Assembly: GCA_025356475.1 (NCBI GenBank)
Contig: JANXSX010000131.1
Location: 1 to 40,969 of the forward strand
Length of the DNA stretch: 40,969 nucleotides
Source: Isosphaeraceae bacterium
GTDB lineage: Bacteria > Planctomycetota > Planctomycetia > Isosphaerales > Isosphaeraceae
Direction: 5' to 3'
Shown here: positions 24,962 to 34,462 of the stretch, piece after piece
Numbering within the stretch: the first letter of the stretch is position 1
How the letters are laid out: the number at the start of each line of letters is the position of its first letter
Notes under the pieces: model-generated
The model's input: the letters and a program-made list of their open reading frames with translations, nothing else
Databases searched by the model: none
What the model was told of the DNA's origin: nothing
Translations under genes and position numbers: made by a program

Positions 24962-26632
24962 TTACGGCCCAGACTGCAAGTCATTCACCCGATCAGGTGA
25001 AATATCGGAAGTCTCGTCCTCAGTCTTGGGTCGTTCTTCGACCTCAGCCGGGGCAGGTTCTTCGGAAAGCTCCGTGGTCTCGAACCTGGGGTAACGCAGT
25101 GAAGTGGGTGGAACACCATTCCAACGTCCGCTGACGGATGTGGTCACTGCGAACAGAGAAACGACGTCCGGTCCGATCGCATCCGTAGTAAACCGCCATC
25201 GCCAGTTCCCTTCAGCGCGTCCTGGAACATTCATTCGAGCTTCACTTCCCAAGCCGAGTAAATCCTGAAGAGGAATCACCATCGTGTCGGCGACCGACTT
25301 GGCAACGGCGCGGATCATATCCCAGTGGATCTCGCGACGATCGCTTGCCAGGTAATCCGTCGCGAAGTTTCGTTCTGCAACCATTTGATCGACATTCTGG
25401 GTGGTGGCTGCGTCTTCAACACGCGTGTGATACCAACCGACTGCCGTATCGTTATCGTGGCTCCCTGTGTAAGCGACTGAATTCGGCACGTAGTTATGTG
25501 GTAGATAGTGGCTTGTCTTCGCGTCGTTTCCGAAGGCGAACTGGAGGATCCGCATGCCGGGAAGATCAAACTCGTCTCGAAGCACCTCGACTTCTGGCGT
25601 GATCAGTCCGAGATCTTCCGCGATCAGGGGCAAGCCTCCCAGCCCATCGCGAAGTGCGTCCAGGAACGCGGAACCAGGGCCAAGAATCCAGCGCCCACCT
25701 ACTGCGGTTTCAGCGTCGCCGGGAACTTCCCAATACGCCTGGAACCCGCGAAAGTGGTCGAGACGAACGAGGTCGACACGCGCGGTGACCCCTTTCATGC
25801 GAGCGATCCACCAGGCGAATCCCTCCTCGGCTTGGGCTTTCCAGTCGTAGAGGGGATTCCCCCAGAGTTGTCCCGTTTTACTAAAAAGGTCGGGCGGAAC
25901 ACCGGCGACGACCGTGGGCTTACCGTGCTCATCCAAAAAGAAGAGATCCGGACGTGCCCAGACATCAGCGCTGTCATGAGCCACGAAGATCGGCACATCA
26001 CCAATCAAGCGGATCTGATGTTGTTCACAAGTCGCACGTAGCCGCTTCCACTGCTTATCGAATTGGTATTGGACGAACTCGTGAAACTGAATTTCACCAC
26101 GAAGCCAGGTTCGCGACGATGCCAAAGCTTTTGAATCGCGACTGGCGTAGCGACGCTCCCAGTCATACCAGGGCGCTCCTCCGTTCTCATCTTTGAGGGC
26201 GCGGTAGAGCGAGAAGTCATCGAGCCAGTGCGCGTTGGCGACCCGATATTCTAAGAACGAAGGATTCCTGGCATCGAATTTGGTAAATGCTTTGCGAAGT
26301 AACCGCTCCTTGAGTGGCTCAAGCTCTTCGAATTGGGCGTTATCGATGGAAAAATCGGGGTAATCCGACCAGTCGTTGGCAGTCAACAAACCGTCAATCG
26401 CCAAGAGCTCGGGGCTGATGAGCAGCGGATTTCCCGCATAAGACGACGTAGACTGGTAGGGAGAGTTGCCATACCCGGTCGGCCCGACAGGGAGCATTTG
26501 CCACCAGGTTTGCCCTGTGTCTCTCAAGAATCGGATAAAAGCATCCGAACCAGGCCCGAGGTCGCCGACCCCGAAGCGGCTGGGAAGCGACGTCGGGTGG
26601 AGCAACACACCACTAGCCCGGGTCAGCCGCAT
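24962..26632 (-). CDS. malQ: 4-alpha-glucanotransferase (GH77)
   Basis: MalQ (disproportionating enzyme) transfers glucan segments between maltodextrins or glycogen chains. The 556-residue protein has SGVLLHPTSLPSRFGVGDLG at the start, QMLPVGPTGYGNSPYQ, the nucleophile loop VRLDHFRGF, the acid/base loop LIAEDLGLITPEV, and TGSHDNDT. An acidic Pro/Glu-rich tail of about 40 residues follows the last conserved WRW segment. ATG 26632 is chosen because AGAGG lies 8 bases upstream; GTG 26638 is too close to it. The start lies inside the end of the upstream membrane-protein gene (20-base overlap), so the two are likely coupled. Confidence 0.96.
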   Translation of the reverse strand: MRLTRASGVLLHPTSLPSRFGVGDLGPGSDAFIRFLRDTGQTWWQMLPVGPTGYGNSPYQSTSSYAGNPLLISPELLAIDGLLTANDWSDYPDFSIDNAQFEELEPLKERLLRKAFTKFDARNPSFLEYRVANAHWLDDFSLYRALKDENGGAPWYDWERRYASRDSKALASSRTWLRGEIQFHEFVQYQFDKQWKRLRATCEQHQIRLIGDVPIFVAHDSADVWARPDLFFLDEHGKPTVVAGVPPDLFSKTGQLWGNPLYDWKAQAEEGFAWWIARMKGVTARVDLVRLDHFRGFQAYWEVPGDAETAVGGRWILGPGSAFLDALRDGLGGLPLIAEDLGLITPEVEVLRDEFDLPGMRILQFAFGNDAKTSHYLPHNYVPNSVAYTGSHDNDTAVGWYHTRVEDAATTQNVDQMVAERNFATDYLASDRREIHWDMIRAVAKSVADTMVIPLQDLLGLGSEARMNVPGRAEGNWRWRFTTDAIGPDVVSLFAVTTSVSGRWNGVPPTSLRYPRFETTELSEEPAPAEVEERPKTEDETSDISPDRVNDLQSGP

Positions 26633-27830
26633 CGTCACGTCCTCTTGAGGGATGAGCGTTCAGCCAGTAGGTGTCGCCGTGCTGGCGAATCGCTTCGATG
26701 CCGATCATTTCCAGACGCGATCGACGTCCAGTCCAGCGGTCGGCCCGTCCCCACTGCAACACACGGGTGGGGTGCAGCCCACCATACCGAAGTGTCAGAT
26801 CTTCGGCCACACCGTTTGTCGACCGAGATTGCGGGTAGAGAGGGGTTCCATGTTGGTAACGGCTCAGCGCTGTGAGGTCCAAACGAACCCAATTCGGGAG
26901 CGTCGAACGTACGAGATGCGACCGGATCGAGGCTGGTAAATGGTCGACATCATCGGCATAGAAGTAAAGTTCCGTTCGTTCGGCATGACTCGCATAAAGG
27001 GCATGCGACGGCCAAGTATCAAACCATCCCCAAGGTTCCAGAAAAGGTAAAAGGCTAACGGCGATCAATACACCAAGTGTAGGACACGCCCACAAGGTGG
27101 CAAATTCTGGCCAGCCCCAAAGAGGTTTGCCACTTGTAAGGACGACGTTCCCTACCAGGATCAAGCCATTCCAGACGAGCACGTTGGTGCTGTGATCGAG
27201 CCCCCAAGGTCCCAAAATCCCGATCAGCGTCACATGCAGTACAATTGATCCAGCCAGCGCAACTCGCACAAACGAACGGCTCAAGAATCCCAGGCCGATC
27301 GAAATTTCGCTCAGAGGCATCGCCAGAATGAGCAGCGTCCGATCCGATTGAGTCCAACCTTGTGGATGCAGACCCAGCCCAGACAAGAGTGTGTCCAGCA
27401 TCACCGGCCCAAGCTGGTTGAGGAAGCTGACGTCAAGCTTCGAGAGCCCGGAATGGACGTATAACCCTACAAGATAAAGCCTTGCGAACGTTAACCCCGC
27501 GCGATCCGTTAGCGATGCGAGACCCAGTCCGACGACCAAGTACTGATACAACCAGGGCTGGAATCGCTCCTGATCGAACAGAACGAACCCAATTAGCAAG
27601 CAGATCGTCGCTGCCAAACACCGTCTCGGTCGGACCCCGGCCCCCGCGAGGACTAACCCGGAGAGTGCAAGAATGATCCCCACCCGCTCGATCCAACTCG
27701 GGGGTTGCACCAGGTTCGAGATCCAAGGAACGCGAGCGATCTCAGAGCTTGCCACCCAAAGCGGCCAGCTCTGGACCAACATCAGCGCAGTACCAAGACA
27801 AAGCACGGCTCGGTAAAGCCGGAGCCTCAC
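26613..27830 (-). CDS. polytopic membrane protein with C-terminal soluble domain
   Basis: This 405-residue protein starts with GTG 27830, overlapping the previous stop as GTGA. About seven to nine hydrophobic segments fill residues 8-270. One of them, YLVGLYVHSGLSKLDVSF, resembles the short GlxKL helix seen in DoxX/MauE and HTTM (gamma-carboxylase-like) membrane proteins, but this is a weak resemblance. Residues 285-405 are soluble, containing DVDHLPASIRSHLV, WVRLDLTAL and RYGGLHPTRVLQWGR. I do not recognise a function. Its tail overlaps malQ by 20 bases. Confidence 0.75.
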   Translation of the reverse strand: MRLRLYRAVLCLGTALMLVQSWPLWVASSEIARVPWISNLVQPPSWIERVGIILALSGLVLAGAGVRPRRCLAATICLLIGFVLFDQERFQPWLYQYLVVGLGLASLTDRAGLTFARLYLVGLYVHSGLSKLDVSFLNQLGPVMLDTLLSGLGLHPQGWTQSDRTLLILAMPLSEISIGLGFLSRSFVRVALAGSIVLHVTLIGILGPWGLDHSTNVLVWNGLILVGNVVLTSGKPLWGWPEFATLWACPTLGVLIAVSLLPFLEPWGWFDTWPSHALYASHAERTELYFYADDVDHLPASIRSHLVRSTLPNWVRLDLTALSRYQHGTPLYPQSRSTNGVAEDLTLRYGGLHPTRVLQWGRADRWTGRRSRLEMIGIEAIRQHGDTYWLNAHPSRGRDDAADPG

Positions 27831-28057
27831 AACTCATTGACTAGGGCGTAGATCCCCAAACCGTCGCGCTTCAGCTTCCCTTGGGTGACGAGTTCGTCCC
27901 AGATCCCAGGTGGGTGGCCGCTAGGAGGAGTGATCCCGGTAATCCCCGACTTCCGGTTATTGCCCCGAGTCAGGCCCGATTCTTCGTCGAGCCGGGTCAG
28001 TTTGATCCGCTTCTTGAACGCCTTATAGGCTCTCTTGAGTTCTTCTTCAGTCGCCAT
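27827..28057 (-). CDS. 76-residue conserved-looking hypothetical protein
   Basis: A small basic N-terminal helix (MATEEELKRAYKAFKKRIKL) leads to a loop rich in Gly and Pro, then a compact segment IWDELVTQGKLKRDGLGIYA that looks like a winged-helix or ribosome-associated small fold. I recall very similar short proteins in planctomycete and other PVC genomes, without a known function; this was not checked. ATG 28057 has GGAG about 9 bases upstream. The stop overlaps the GTG of the membrane-protein gene, so it is the lead gene of a coupled set that ends with malQ. Confidence 0.75.
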   Translation of the reverse strand: MATEEELKRAYKAFKKRIKLTRLDEESGLTRGNNRKSGITGITPPSGHPPGIWDELVTQGKLKRDGLGIYALVNEL

Positions 28058-28108
28058 GGCTGGGGCTCCGGGACGTAGACTCTGAGCGAGGGAGTTGGAT
28101 TCACCAAT

Positions 28109-28915
28109 TCAGTGACTCGAATCGTATCGTGCGATGAAGTCACTGACGAGACGTCTGAAGTTGATCCCATCCTCAATATGAGGCAAATGCCCAACCCTTG
28201 GCAACACGACGAGTTCCGCGCCTTGGATCAGTCGGGTGAGTTCCTCGGAAATTGGCGGAGGATTCACAAGATCGAGTTCACCCACCAAGATGAGAGTTGG
28301 AACAAGGAGGGACTTGAGGCGATCCCGCGCATCATGCTCGGCCGCAGCCTTCGCCTGACGGATGAACGCGCTCGAGTCCTGAGCGAAGCGATTCGTCTCG
28401 GCGAATCGCACCATCCCCGCAACCTGGCTTGGATTTTCGTAAAACGTGGGGGCGACGAGCCAGGGCAAGGTCATGATTGTGAACGCGCCCGGTTCGTTCT
28501 GAGTTCGCGCCATCATCCAGGATTGGATCACTGCTTTCCGCCACGAATTTGCCCCTGCGTGTGTTGATGCGAGGATCAGAGTCCTGACCCTCGCGCGAAA
28601 GGCCAGCGCCAATTCCTGGGCCACCAAACCACCTAGCGAATGACCTACGACGTGTGCAGCAGGAATGTCAAGTTTTTCGAGCCAACTTGCCACATCCTGG
28701 GCCAGGTCACGGGTCGAGTAGTCTGCATTGGCCCGGCTCGATTGACCAGCGTCGCGGTGATCGATCGTCAAGACGCGATGGGTCTTGGCCAAGTGCCGAG
28801 CAGTGATTGTAAACGCTCGATGGTCTCCCCCAAGGCCACTCAAGAGGACGACTGGAGTACCCGCGCCTCGGTCGTCATAGAAGAGTTGATGGTCCTTCAA
28901 ATCGACCGTAGGCAT
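28109..28915 (-). CDS. alpha/beta hydrolase
   Basis: A 268-residue cytosolic hydrolase with the full catalytic plan: oxyanion segment LLSGLGGDHRAF, DHRDAGQSS, nucleophile elbow GHSLGG (Ser near residue 93), the Asp in LVGELDLVNPP and the His in RVGHLPHIED. It resembles 3-oxoadipate enol-lactonase and esterase-like members, but the substrate cannot be assigned. ATG 28915 fits the family N-terminus. It lies 51 bases upstream of the 76-residue gene on the same strand and may share its transcript. Confidence 0.9.
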   Translation of the reverse strand: MPTVDLKDHQLFYDDRGAGTPVVLLSGLGGDHRAFTITARHLAKTHRVLTIDHRDAGQSSRANADYSTRDLAQDVASWLEKLDIPAAHVVGHSLGGLVAQELALAFRARVRTLILASTHAGANSWRKAVIQSWMMARTQNEPGAFTIMTLPWLVAPTFYENPSQVAGMVRFAETNRFAQDSSAFIRQAKAAAEHDARDRLKSLLVPTLILVGELDLVNPPPISEELTRLIQGAELVVLPRVGHLPHIEDGINFRRLVSDFIARYDSSH

Positions 28916-28956
28916 GATATCTGGACGCTCCTGGGCAATTCGGCGGGTGCGGTGGG

Positions 28957-28984
28957 TTGACTCTTCTCACAGTGAAGGTACTAT
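28957..28984 (+). promoter_or_regulatory. predicted promoter of tRNA-Glu
   Basis: TTGACT (28957-28962) and TACTAT (28979-28984) are 16 bases apart; the start would be near 28991, 6 bases before the tRNA. Confidence 0.55.
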
Positions 28985-28996
28985 TGAATCATCTTA

Positions 28997-29069
28997 GCCC
29001 CCATCGTCTAGTGGCCTAGGATACTAGGTTCTCAGCCTAGGGACCGGGGTTCGAACCCCCGTGGGGGTA
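28997..29069 (+). tRNA. tRNA-Glu (anticodon CTC)
   Basis: Acceptor GCCCCCA pairs with TGGGGGT (terminal G-U). The anticodon arm CTAGG-TTCTCAG-CCTAG displays CTC. The T arm is CGGGG-TTCGAAC-CCCCG, and the D arm begins TCGTCTAG, typical of tRNA-Glu. Discriminator is A and CCA is not encoded. It reads GAG codons. Confidence 0.95.
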
Positions 29070-29083
29070 CTGGTTAGAGCATC

Positions 29084-29120
29084 AGGGGTTACGGCGAAAG
29101 TCGTGACCCCTTTGCTTTTA
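29084..29120 (+). terminator. terminator after tRNA-Glu
   Basis: AGGGGTTACG (29084-29093) pairs with CGTGACCCCT (29102-29111), one G-U, around an 8-base loop, followed by TTGCTTTTA. Place and T-rich tail fit an intrinsic terminator. Confidence 0.8.
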
Positions 29121-29336
29121 TAATTGGCTATGAGTCTTAAGAGTAAATTGCGGGGTCGCAATGGACTCGTGGGCCGATGGTAGGCTTCCGCTGCAAGAAT
29201 CTTTCGTTCTGCCGCCTAGACGCCGACCCCTCCACGATCATTCAAGCACCCTGCCAGCGATAGGGACCTTGGCTTACGCACGTTCTCATAGCATGAAGGA
29301 ATCAAGTCAAGACATCCAAGAAGAAGCGTTCATGCG

Positions 29337-31646
29337 TTAACGGCCTTTTGCCGGGTCGGGGCCCATCTCGAATCGGAGCGTTCCCCCTCTGGCGATTTCG
29401 GCGTGTTGGATCCAGTACCGATCGAGCAGCTTATCGTTCAGCCACATTTTTTGAATATAGGGATGATTCGGGGCCGCATTGTCGGCAAGGATCGTCAGCT
29501 TATGGTCCTGTAACTGAATCTCGGCGCGATCCCAGAGTGGCCCGGTTATCTCGTAGCGATCGGTACCAGCCGTGGGAAACAGACCCAGCGAACTTAGCAC
29601 ATACCATGCTGAGAGGGTGCCGCCGTCGTCGTTCCCATCAAGGCCGTTTTCCCGATCTCCGTACTTCGTCTCCAGAATCCACCGGACCCACTTCTGGGTC
29701 AGGTCGGGACGGTTCGCGTAATTGAAGAGATACGCAGCGTAAATGTCGGGTTGGTTTCCTTGCCAATAGAAGGCATTCGGCGTCACACCGACGCCAGCAG
29801 GCGAGCGGGCGAAGAACTGCTCAAGTTCCTGGACGAAGAACTCGCGACTCTTGAATAATGACACCAATTCCGCAGCATCCGAAGCGACGCCCCAACGCCA
29901 CTGCCAGGCGCTCCCTTCGACATACGAGTGCGTGTATTTTCCTCCGATGTCCACATAGGTTAGCATTTCAGGCTTGAATTCCGCCGAGAAGTTCCCTTGA
30001 GAATCGCGGGGATGAAAGAACTGCGTCTCAGGATTCCAAAGATTTCGATAGAAACGTCCGTGTTTCTGAAGTGTAATGGCGTCGTCTCGATGACCGAGCG
30101 CTTCCGCAAATCGAGCGATCGATTGATCGGCGTAACAGTATTCGATGGTACTGGCGACCGACTTCTTCATGAGATCGGCAGGGCAGTATTCATGCTTCAG
30201 ATAATGTTCGACGCCGACGCGGCCGGAGAACGGGGAGCCGACGGGAACCGGTCCTAAAGCCGTTTTCCGCATAAACCCATAAGCGGCCTGGACGTCGAAA
30301 TCTTGAATACCCTTCAGGTAGGATTCCGCGATCACAATGTCCGCAGGACTGCCGAACATGGAACCGGTGTAACCACCCCCCGAAGGCCAGCGCGGCAGGT
30401 AACCTCCCTGCTCAGCCATCTTCACCAGCGAGACGAGCATGTCGCGTTGCTCACGCGGTGCGATCAAATTAAACAATGGGTGGACCGTTCGAAACGTGTC
30501 CCATAGAGACATGTCCGTGTAGTAGTCGAATCCGTGAACTTGATGGGTTTTGCGATCAAATCCGAGATACTCACCATTGACGTCCTGAAAGGCTGTCGGC
30601 ATCTGGAACGAGTGGTAAAGCGCGGTCCGGAAGATCTTCCGCTCTCGATCCGACCCACCGGAAACCTGAATCCGGGCGAGCTTCTCCTCCCACTGTGCCA
30701 CGGCTTCAGTCAAGACTTGGTCGAAATTCGTCTTGCCGGCTTCGTGTTCAAGGTTGGCACGTGCATTCTCTATGCTCACATAGGAGATCGCAAGTTTGAG
30801 CTCTACAGGTCGTGAGGAGTCTTCGGGTGCGAAGCTCAGATTGACGCCGAGGTCATCACCGGTGGCGACCGCCAATCCCAGCGTTTCCGTTGCTCCTGTT
30901 CTGATCGCGAAATCATGAAACGGTCGATTGAATCGGGCGACAAAATGGACTTTTAAGCCCCCGTAACGTTTTGAAAAAGTGCCGAACGTCCGCACAGCCC
31001 CTTCGATTTCCCGAGTTTCGGGCAGAATCCGCACTTCCCCGGATGTCGAGTTTCCTTTGCCCAGAGCGCTCGTGACGAGCAACATAATGTGCGGGACTTG
31101 CCCTTCTGAAAACGTGTAGCGATGTACCCCCACGCGGCGGGTTGCCGTCAGTTCGGCGGTGATGCCGAGGCTCGGCAACCTCACCCCATAGTAGCCCGGG
31201 AAGGCACGCTCCTGCTCGTGGGAATAGATGCTATTGAGTCCGCGACGGTGTGATTTTGCTGTCTCTGAGGTCGAGGGAATTACCAGGAAATTCCCGCCGT
31301 CCGTGGCGCCGGTCCCCGCCAGTCTCGTGTGGCTGAACCCCAGGATCCGCGGGTCCGAGTAATAATAGCCCGACGAGTTGGAGGCTCGATTGCCCAATAG
31401 CGAAACCGTATCCGGACTGAGCCTGACCATTCCGAACGGCACTGTGGCCCCCGGAAAGTTATTGCCGCACAGATAGGTCAATCCGCCGGTCCCGATGAAG
31501 GGATCCACGTCGTTCCCCAGTGTCCCTGGTTGGACGGCGGGATTTGGCTTAAATGCATCTCCGGCGACGGAATTTATCGCCAAGAGTTGATGGATCACCA
31601 GAGTCGAGATCAGCAACCGCCAGAGTGTGTAAGAACGTAGTTTCAT
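29337..31646 (-). CDS. secreted GH92 alpha-mannosidase
   Basis: A 769-residue glycoside hydrolase family 92 enzyme, a Ca-dependent exo-alpha-mannosidase type. Residues 1-29 form a signal peptide (hydrophobic core LLISTLVIHQLLAIN, small residues at VAGDA). Family signatures are VDPFIGTGG near 47-55, NNFPGATVPFGMVRLSPD, GFSHTRLAGTGA, SLWDTFRT, GSPADIVIAESYLKGI and the C-terminal NGLDGNDDGG followed by SAWYVLSSLGLFP, which holds acidic catalytic residues. It would trim mannose from external N-glycans or mannans. ATG 31646 precedes the signal peptide directly. The gene stands alone, between tRNA-Glu and the signalling genes. Linkage specificity cannot be read. Confidence 0.96.
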   Translation of the reverse strand: MKLRSYTLWRLLISTLVIHQLLAINSVAGDAFKPNPAVQPGTLGNDVDPFIGTGGLTYLCGNNFPGATVPFGMVRLSPDTVSLLGNRASNSSGYYYSDPRILGFSHTRLAGTGATDGGNFLVIPSTSETAKSHRRGLNSIYSHEQERAFPGYYGVRLPSLGITAELTATRRVGVHRYTFSEGQVPHIMLLVTSALGKGNSTSGEVRILPETREIEGAVRTFGTFSKRYGGLKVHFVARFNRPFHDFAIRTGATETLGLAVATGDDLGVNLSFAPEDSSRPVELKLAISYVSIENARANLEHEAGKTNFDQVLTEAVAQWEEKLARIQVSGGSDRERKIFRTALYHSFQMPTAFQDVNGEYLGFDRKTHQVHGFDYYTDMSLWDTFRTVHPLFNLIAPREQRDMLVSLVKMAEQGGYLPRWPSGGGYTGSMFGSPADIVIAESYLKGIQDFDVQAAYGFMRKTALGPVPVGSPFSGRVGVEHYLKHEYCPADLMKKSVASTIEYCYADQSIARFAEALGHRDDAITLQKHGRFYRNLWNPETQFFHPRDSQGNFSAEFKPEMLTYVDIGGKYTHSYVEGSAWQWRWGVASDAAELVSLFKSREFFVQELEQFFARSPAGVGVTPNAFYWQGNQPDIYAAYLFNYANRPDLTQKWVRWILETKYGDRENGLDGNDDGGTLSAWYVLSSLGLFPTAGTDRYEITGPLWDRAEIQLQDHKLTILADNAAPNHPYIQKMWLNDKLLDRYWIQHAEIARGGTLRFEMGPDPAKGR

Positions 31647-31964
31647 GCTAGTTATTCCGTCGCTCGACGATTTGAGAACCCAAAGACCCTCAGCTCATGT
31701 CACCAATTTGATGGTCTTCTTCTTTCTGAGCAGGAAAGGCAAGACCTTGGCGTCAAACAACTCGGCCAACACGCTGCGATGACCGACCCGAACCTAGAAC
31801 CAACACTGATTGAACACGCTTGTCAGGCATCTCTGCATCCAAGTCGTGAGAGACAAGGTCCTTGAAGCCTACATCGAGACCGTTGCCAACCGCTTTCTGC
31901 GTTGAATCCAGTCGGGGATCTCATCAATAATGAGCATCTTACTATGATCGAAGTTCTCTAAGCA
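31647..31964. other. 318-base intergenic region, no supported gene
   Basis: No open frame with protein-like composition spans it. A short plus-strand peptide reading (VRDKVLEAYIETVANRFLR, about 31846-31905) looks like the tail of a helical protein and might be the end of a degraded gene, but I cannot name it. Confidence 0.35.
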
Positions 31965-32417
31965 TTAGCTTTTCGGTCGTCTCCTCGGCGGTGGGACGGC
32001 CACTTCTCGCCAGTAGAGTTCGAGGGTTGCAACGAGGTCGCAGTATCTGGGATATTCCGATGGTTTTTCGATGAAGGTGTTCGCCCCTGTGGCATACATC
32101 ATGGCCACATCATCTTCGCGCCGGGACGTTGTGAGTACAACGACGGGGATTGACCTCAAATAGACATCGGACTTGATCCCAGCGAGGACCTGGCCCCCGT
32201 CGAGGCCGGGTAAGTTCAGGTCCAGAAGGATCAGGTCGGGGACCTCTTGGTCAAACGTCTCGGAGTCTCGGACATTCGCGAGAAATTCAAGAGCGTGGCT
32301 ACCGTCGTGAATCACCGTGAGACGATGATGCACGCCCGCCTCCCGAAGCGCGCGTTCGAGAATCTTGACGTCCGTCGGACTGTCTTCGACGAGCAGAATG
32401 TGAAACTCTTCGCTCAT
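31965..32417 (-). CDS. single-domain response regulator (Rcp1-like)
   Basis: The 150-residue product is a lone receiver domain: ILLVEDSPTD with acidic residues 11-12, phospho-acceptor Asp66 in LILLDLNLPGLDG, Thr96/Thr97 in VVVLTTSR, and Lys118 in FIEKPSEY. The insert between beta2 and beta3 and the TTSRREDDV stretch resemble the Rcp1 group paired with phytochrome-like kinases. There is no output domain, so it would act by protein contact or as a phosphorelay carrier. ATG 32417 overlaps the stop of the kinase gene upstream as ATGA, making that kinase the likely phosphodonor. Confidence 0.93.
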   Translation of the reverse strand: MSEEFHILLVEDSPTDVKILERALREAGVHHRLTVIHDGSHALEFLANVRDSETFDQEVPDLILLDLNLPGLDGGQVLAGIKSDVYLRSIPVVVLTTSRREDDVAMMYATGANTFIEKPSEYPRYCDLVATLELYWREVAVPPPRRRPKS

Positions 32418-34462
32418 GATTCGCGGCCATCTTGTGGTCGTGACAACTGGACAAAAAACTTCGATCCGTGGTTAAGTTCACTCTCGACCCAGAGGTTTCC
32501 CCCATGGGCTTGAACAATCTTTTGACAGATTGCGAGGCCGGCACCGGTCCCCTCATATTCCTCGCGCGTGTGCAGCCTCCGGAATAACTGAAAGACCCGG
32601 GAGTGGAACTGGGGGTCGATCCCAATTCCGTTATCCTGAACAACGATGGTCACCATACCAGCTAGCGTAGAGGGCACCTCTCGGACCGACACTTTGGGAG
32701 CCTTGTCCCTATTGTACTTCAGCCCATTGGAGACAAGATTCATAAAAAGCTGTACGAGTCGGTCGCGATCTCCCCAAACTTCGGGCAAGGCCACCTCAAT
32801 CTCGATCTCCGCGCCCGTTGAACGGACCAACTCGCCGAGGTCCGCTTTGACGACGCCAAGGACCTTGTCCAGTTTCACACACCTAAGGTCCGCAGTCACT
32901 TTGCCGGCTCGGGAGAGTTCCAGAAGGTCTTCGATCAAAGTTCGCATCCTGCGCGAGGCTTCGACAATGTATTGAACGTACTCCTTGCCGACCGAATCGA
33001 GACGATCCCCATAATCGCTAATGAGAAAGTCGCTGAAGGAAGTCAAAGTTCGGAGAGGTTCTTTAAGGTCGTGCGACACGACGTGCGAGAACTCATCAAG
33101 CTCCTTAATCTTACGTGAGAGTTCGGCATTCGCGACACCCAGGCGTTGGTTCTTGTCGCGGAATGCCGCTTCGAGTGCATGTCGCGCAGTGACGTCCTGA
33201 GCCACACTTCGCGACCGCAGGATCGTACCGTCAGGCTTCAAGACTGCCGTTCCTGTAACAAAGACATTGATAACCTCGCCGTTAGCCTTGATCCAGAGTC
33301 CCTCGACCTCGACTTGACCTTCTTTGCGGTACTCAGCGAATCGCTCTCGAAAATTAGGACGGTGATCGGGAGGTAAAAGTTCGGCATACGATTTCCCGAT
33401 CAACTCGTCGCGTCGGTATCCCAACGAGCTTAGTAAGGTGTTATTGCACTCACTGATTCGGCCCTCAGCGTCCAAGCTAAAATAGAGAGCAGGGGCGTTC
33501 TGGTAAAGATCGCTGTATCGGTCCTTCAACTCTTCAAGCTCGCGGTTCGCGGCCCGGAGTTGCTGGTTCACCAAGGTGAGTTCTCGGGTCCGGCGGCGTA
33601 GCTCTCGCGAGGCTCTAACCTTGGCGGTCACGTCAGTGATATGACAGCGGAGGTGGGTCACCCCCGAGCGATTCGGTCCAGTTCGCACTCCGACATTGAC
33701 CTGGATTGCCTTCGATTCCCCGCGCGAGTTCTTGACGCGATAGATCAGTCCATGAGCTTCACCCTTCGCGAGTGCCGTTCGGAGTTGCTCGCGGGCCAAG
33801 TCACGGTCGTCAGGATGAATGATCTCCAGAAACGACTTGTCACGCAGTTGCTTGAGTGACCAGCCGAGAAAGAGTTGTTCGGCCGGACTCGACTCGATCC
33901 AGTGCAGGGTCCGAGGATCAAGTCGGTTGACCATGTCGCTGGTCGACTTCTCGCCGACGACGATCGAATCATCTGCCAGTCCATCGAGCGCCGATGTAGG
34001 GTCATACATCCCACTCTTGGTCATGGCGTTTTGGAGGTGGCCTCGCAGATCAATCTCAACGCTATCACCGAACCCGATCGGTTCGATGTAGCGATTGCTG
34101 GAACTAACACGGAGGGCTGAGATCGTTTGCTCCGCACGCGCGAGCGATTCGTCCAGAAATAAGTTGCCCGTACTCCGGGTCGTCGGCGTCCCTCTTTTGT
34201 CCAAGATCGCGTTCACTCGTCCCGCGATCTGTCTAGCTTGCTCGGCTTGGCTACGTCGATCGCTTAACCACAGACTGAGGGCGAAGAGGCACTGACCGAA
34301 AACGGCCAGGCAGGCCAGGTACGTTGCGTGCCGGCTGGGGTTAGTCTCGATTGCTGTCACAACAACAGCAATCCAACAAACCCCCTGGCCGACCAGCAGG
34401 GCATACCGCTGATGAGTGGTTCCGATGGCAGGCCTAAGGTATTTATCAAAGGGCTTATCCAT
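32414..34462 (-). CDS. membrane-bound PAS-PAS sensor histidine kinase
   Basis: The 682-residue protein has two N-terminal transmembrane helices (about 21-38 and 47-66) with a tiny external loop. A PAS-like region follows (about 183-282, ending HITDVTAKVRA), then a short coiled coil (283-316), a second PAS domain (about 317-428, ending VAQDVTARHAL) and HisKA with FSHVVSHDLKEP, His464 being the phosphorylated residue. The ATPase domain has N box NLVSNGLKYN, G1 DNGIGID and G2 GTGAGLAI. The near absence of a periplasmic loop suggests sensing inside the cell through PAS. It overlaps the hybrid gene upstream by 8 bases and the response regulator downstream by 4. Confidence 0.95.
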   Translation of the reverse strand: MDKPFDKYLRPAIGTTHQRYALLVGQGVCWIAVVVTAIETNPSRHATYLACLAVFGQCLFALSLWLSDRRSQAEQARQIAGRVNAILDKRGTPTTRSTGNLFLDESLARAEQTISALRVSSSNRYIEPIGFGDSVEIDLRGHLQNAMTKSGMYDPTSALDGLADDSIVVGEKSTSDMVNRLDPRTLHWIESSPAEQLFLGWSLKQLRDKSFLEIIHPDDRDLAREQLRTALAKGEAHGLIYRVKNSRGESKAIQVNVGVRTGPNRSGVTHLRCHITDVTAKVRASRELRRRTRELTLVNQQLRAANRELEELKDRYSDLYQNAPALYFSLDAEGRISECNNTLLSSLGYRRDELIGKSYAELLPPDHRPNFRERFAEYRKEGQVEVEGLWIKANGEVINVFVTGTAVLKPDGTILRSRSVAQDVTARHALEAAFRDKNQRLGVANAELSRKIKELDEFSHVVSHDLKEPLRTLTSFSDFLISDYGDRLDSVGKEYVQYIVEASRRMRTLIEDLLELSRAGKVTADLRCVKLDKVLGVVKADLGELVRSTGAEIEIEVALPEVWGDRDRLVQLFMNLVSNGLKYNRDKAPKVSVREVPSTLAGMVTIVVQDNGIGIDPQFHSRVFQLFRRLHTREEYEGTGAGLAICQKIVQAHGGNLWVESELNHGSKFFVQLSRPQDGRES

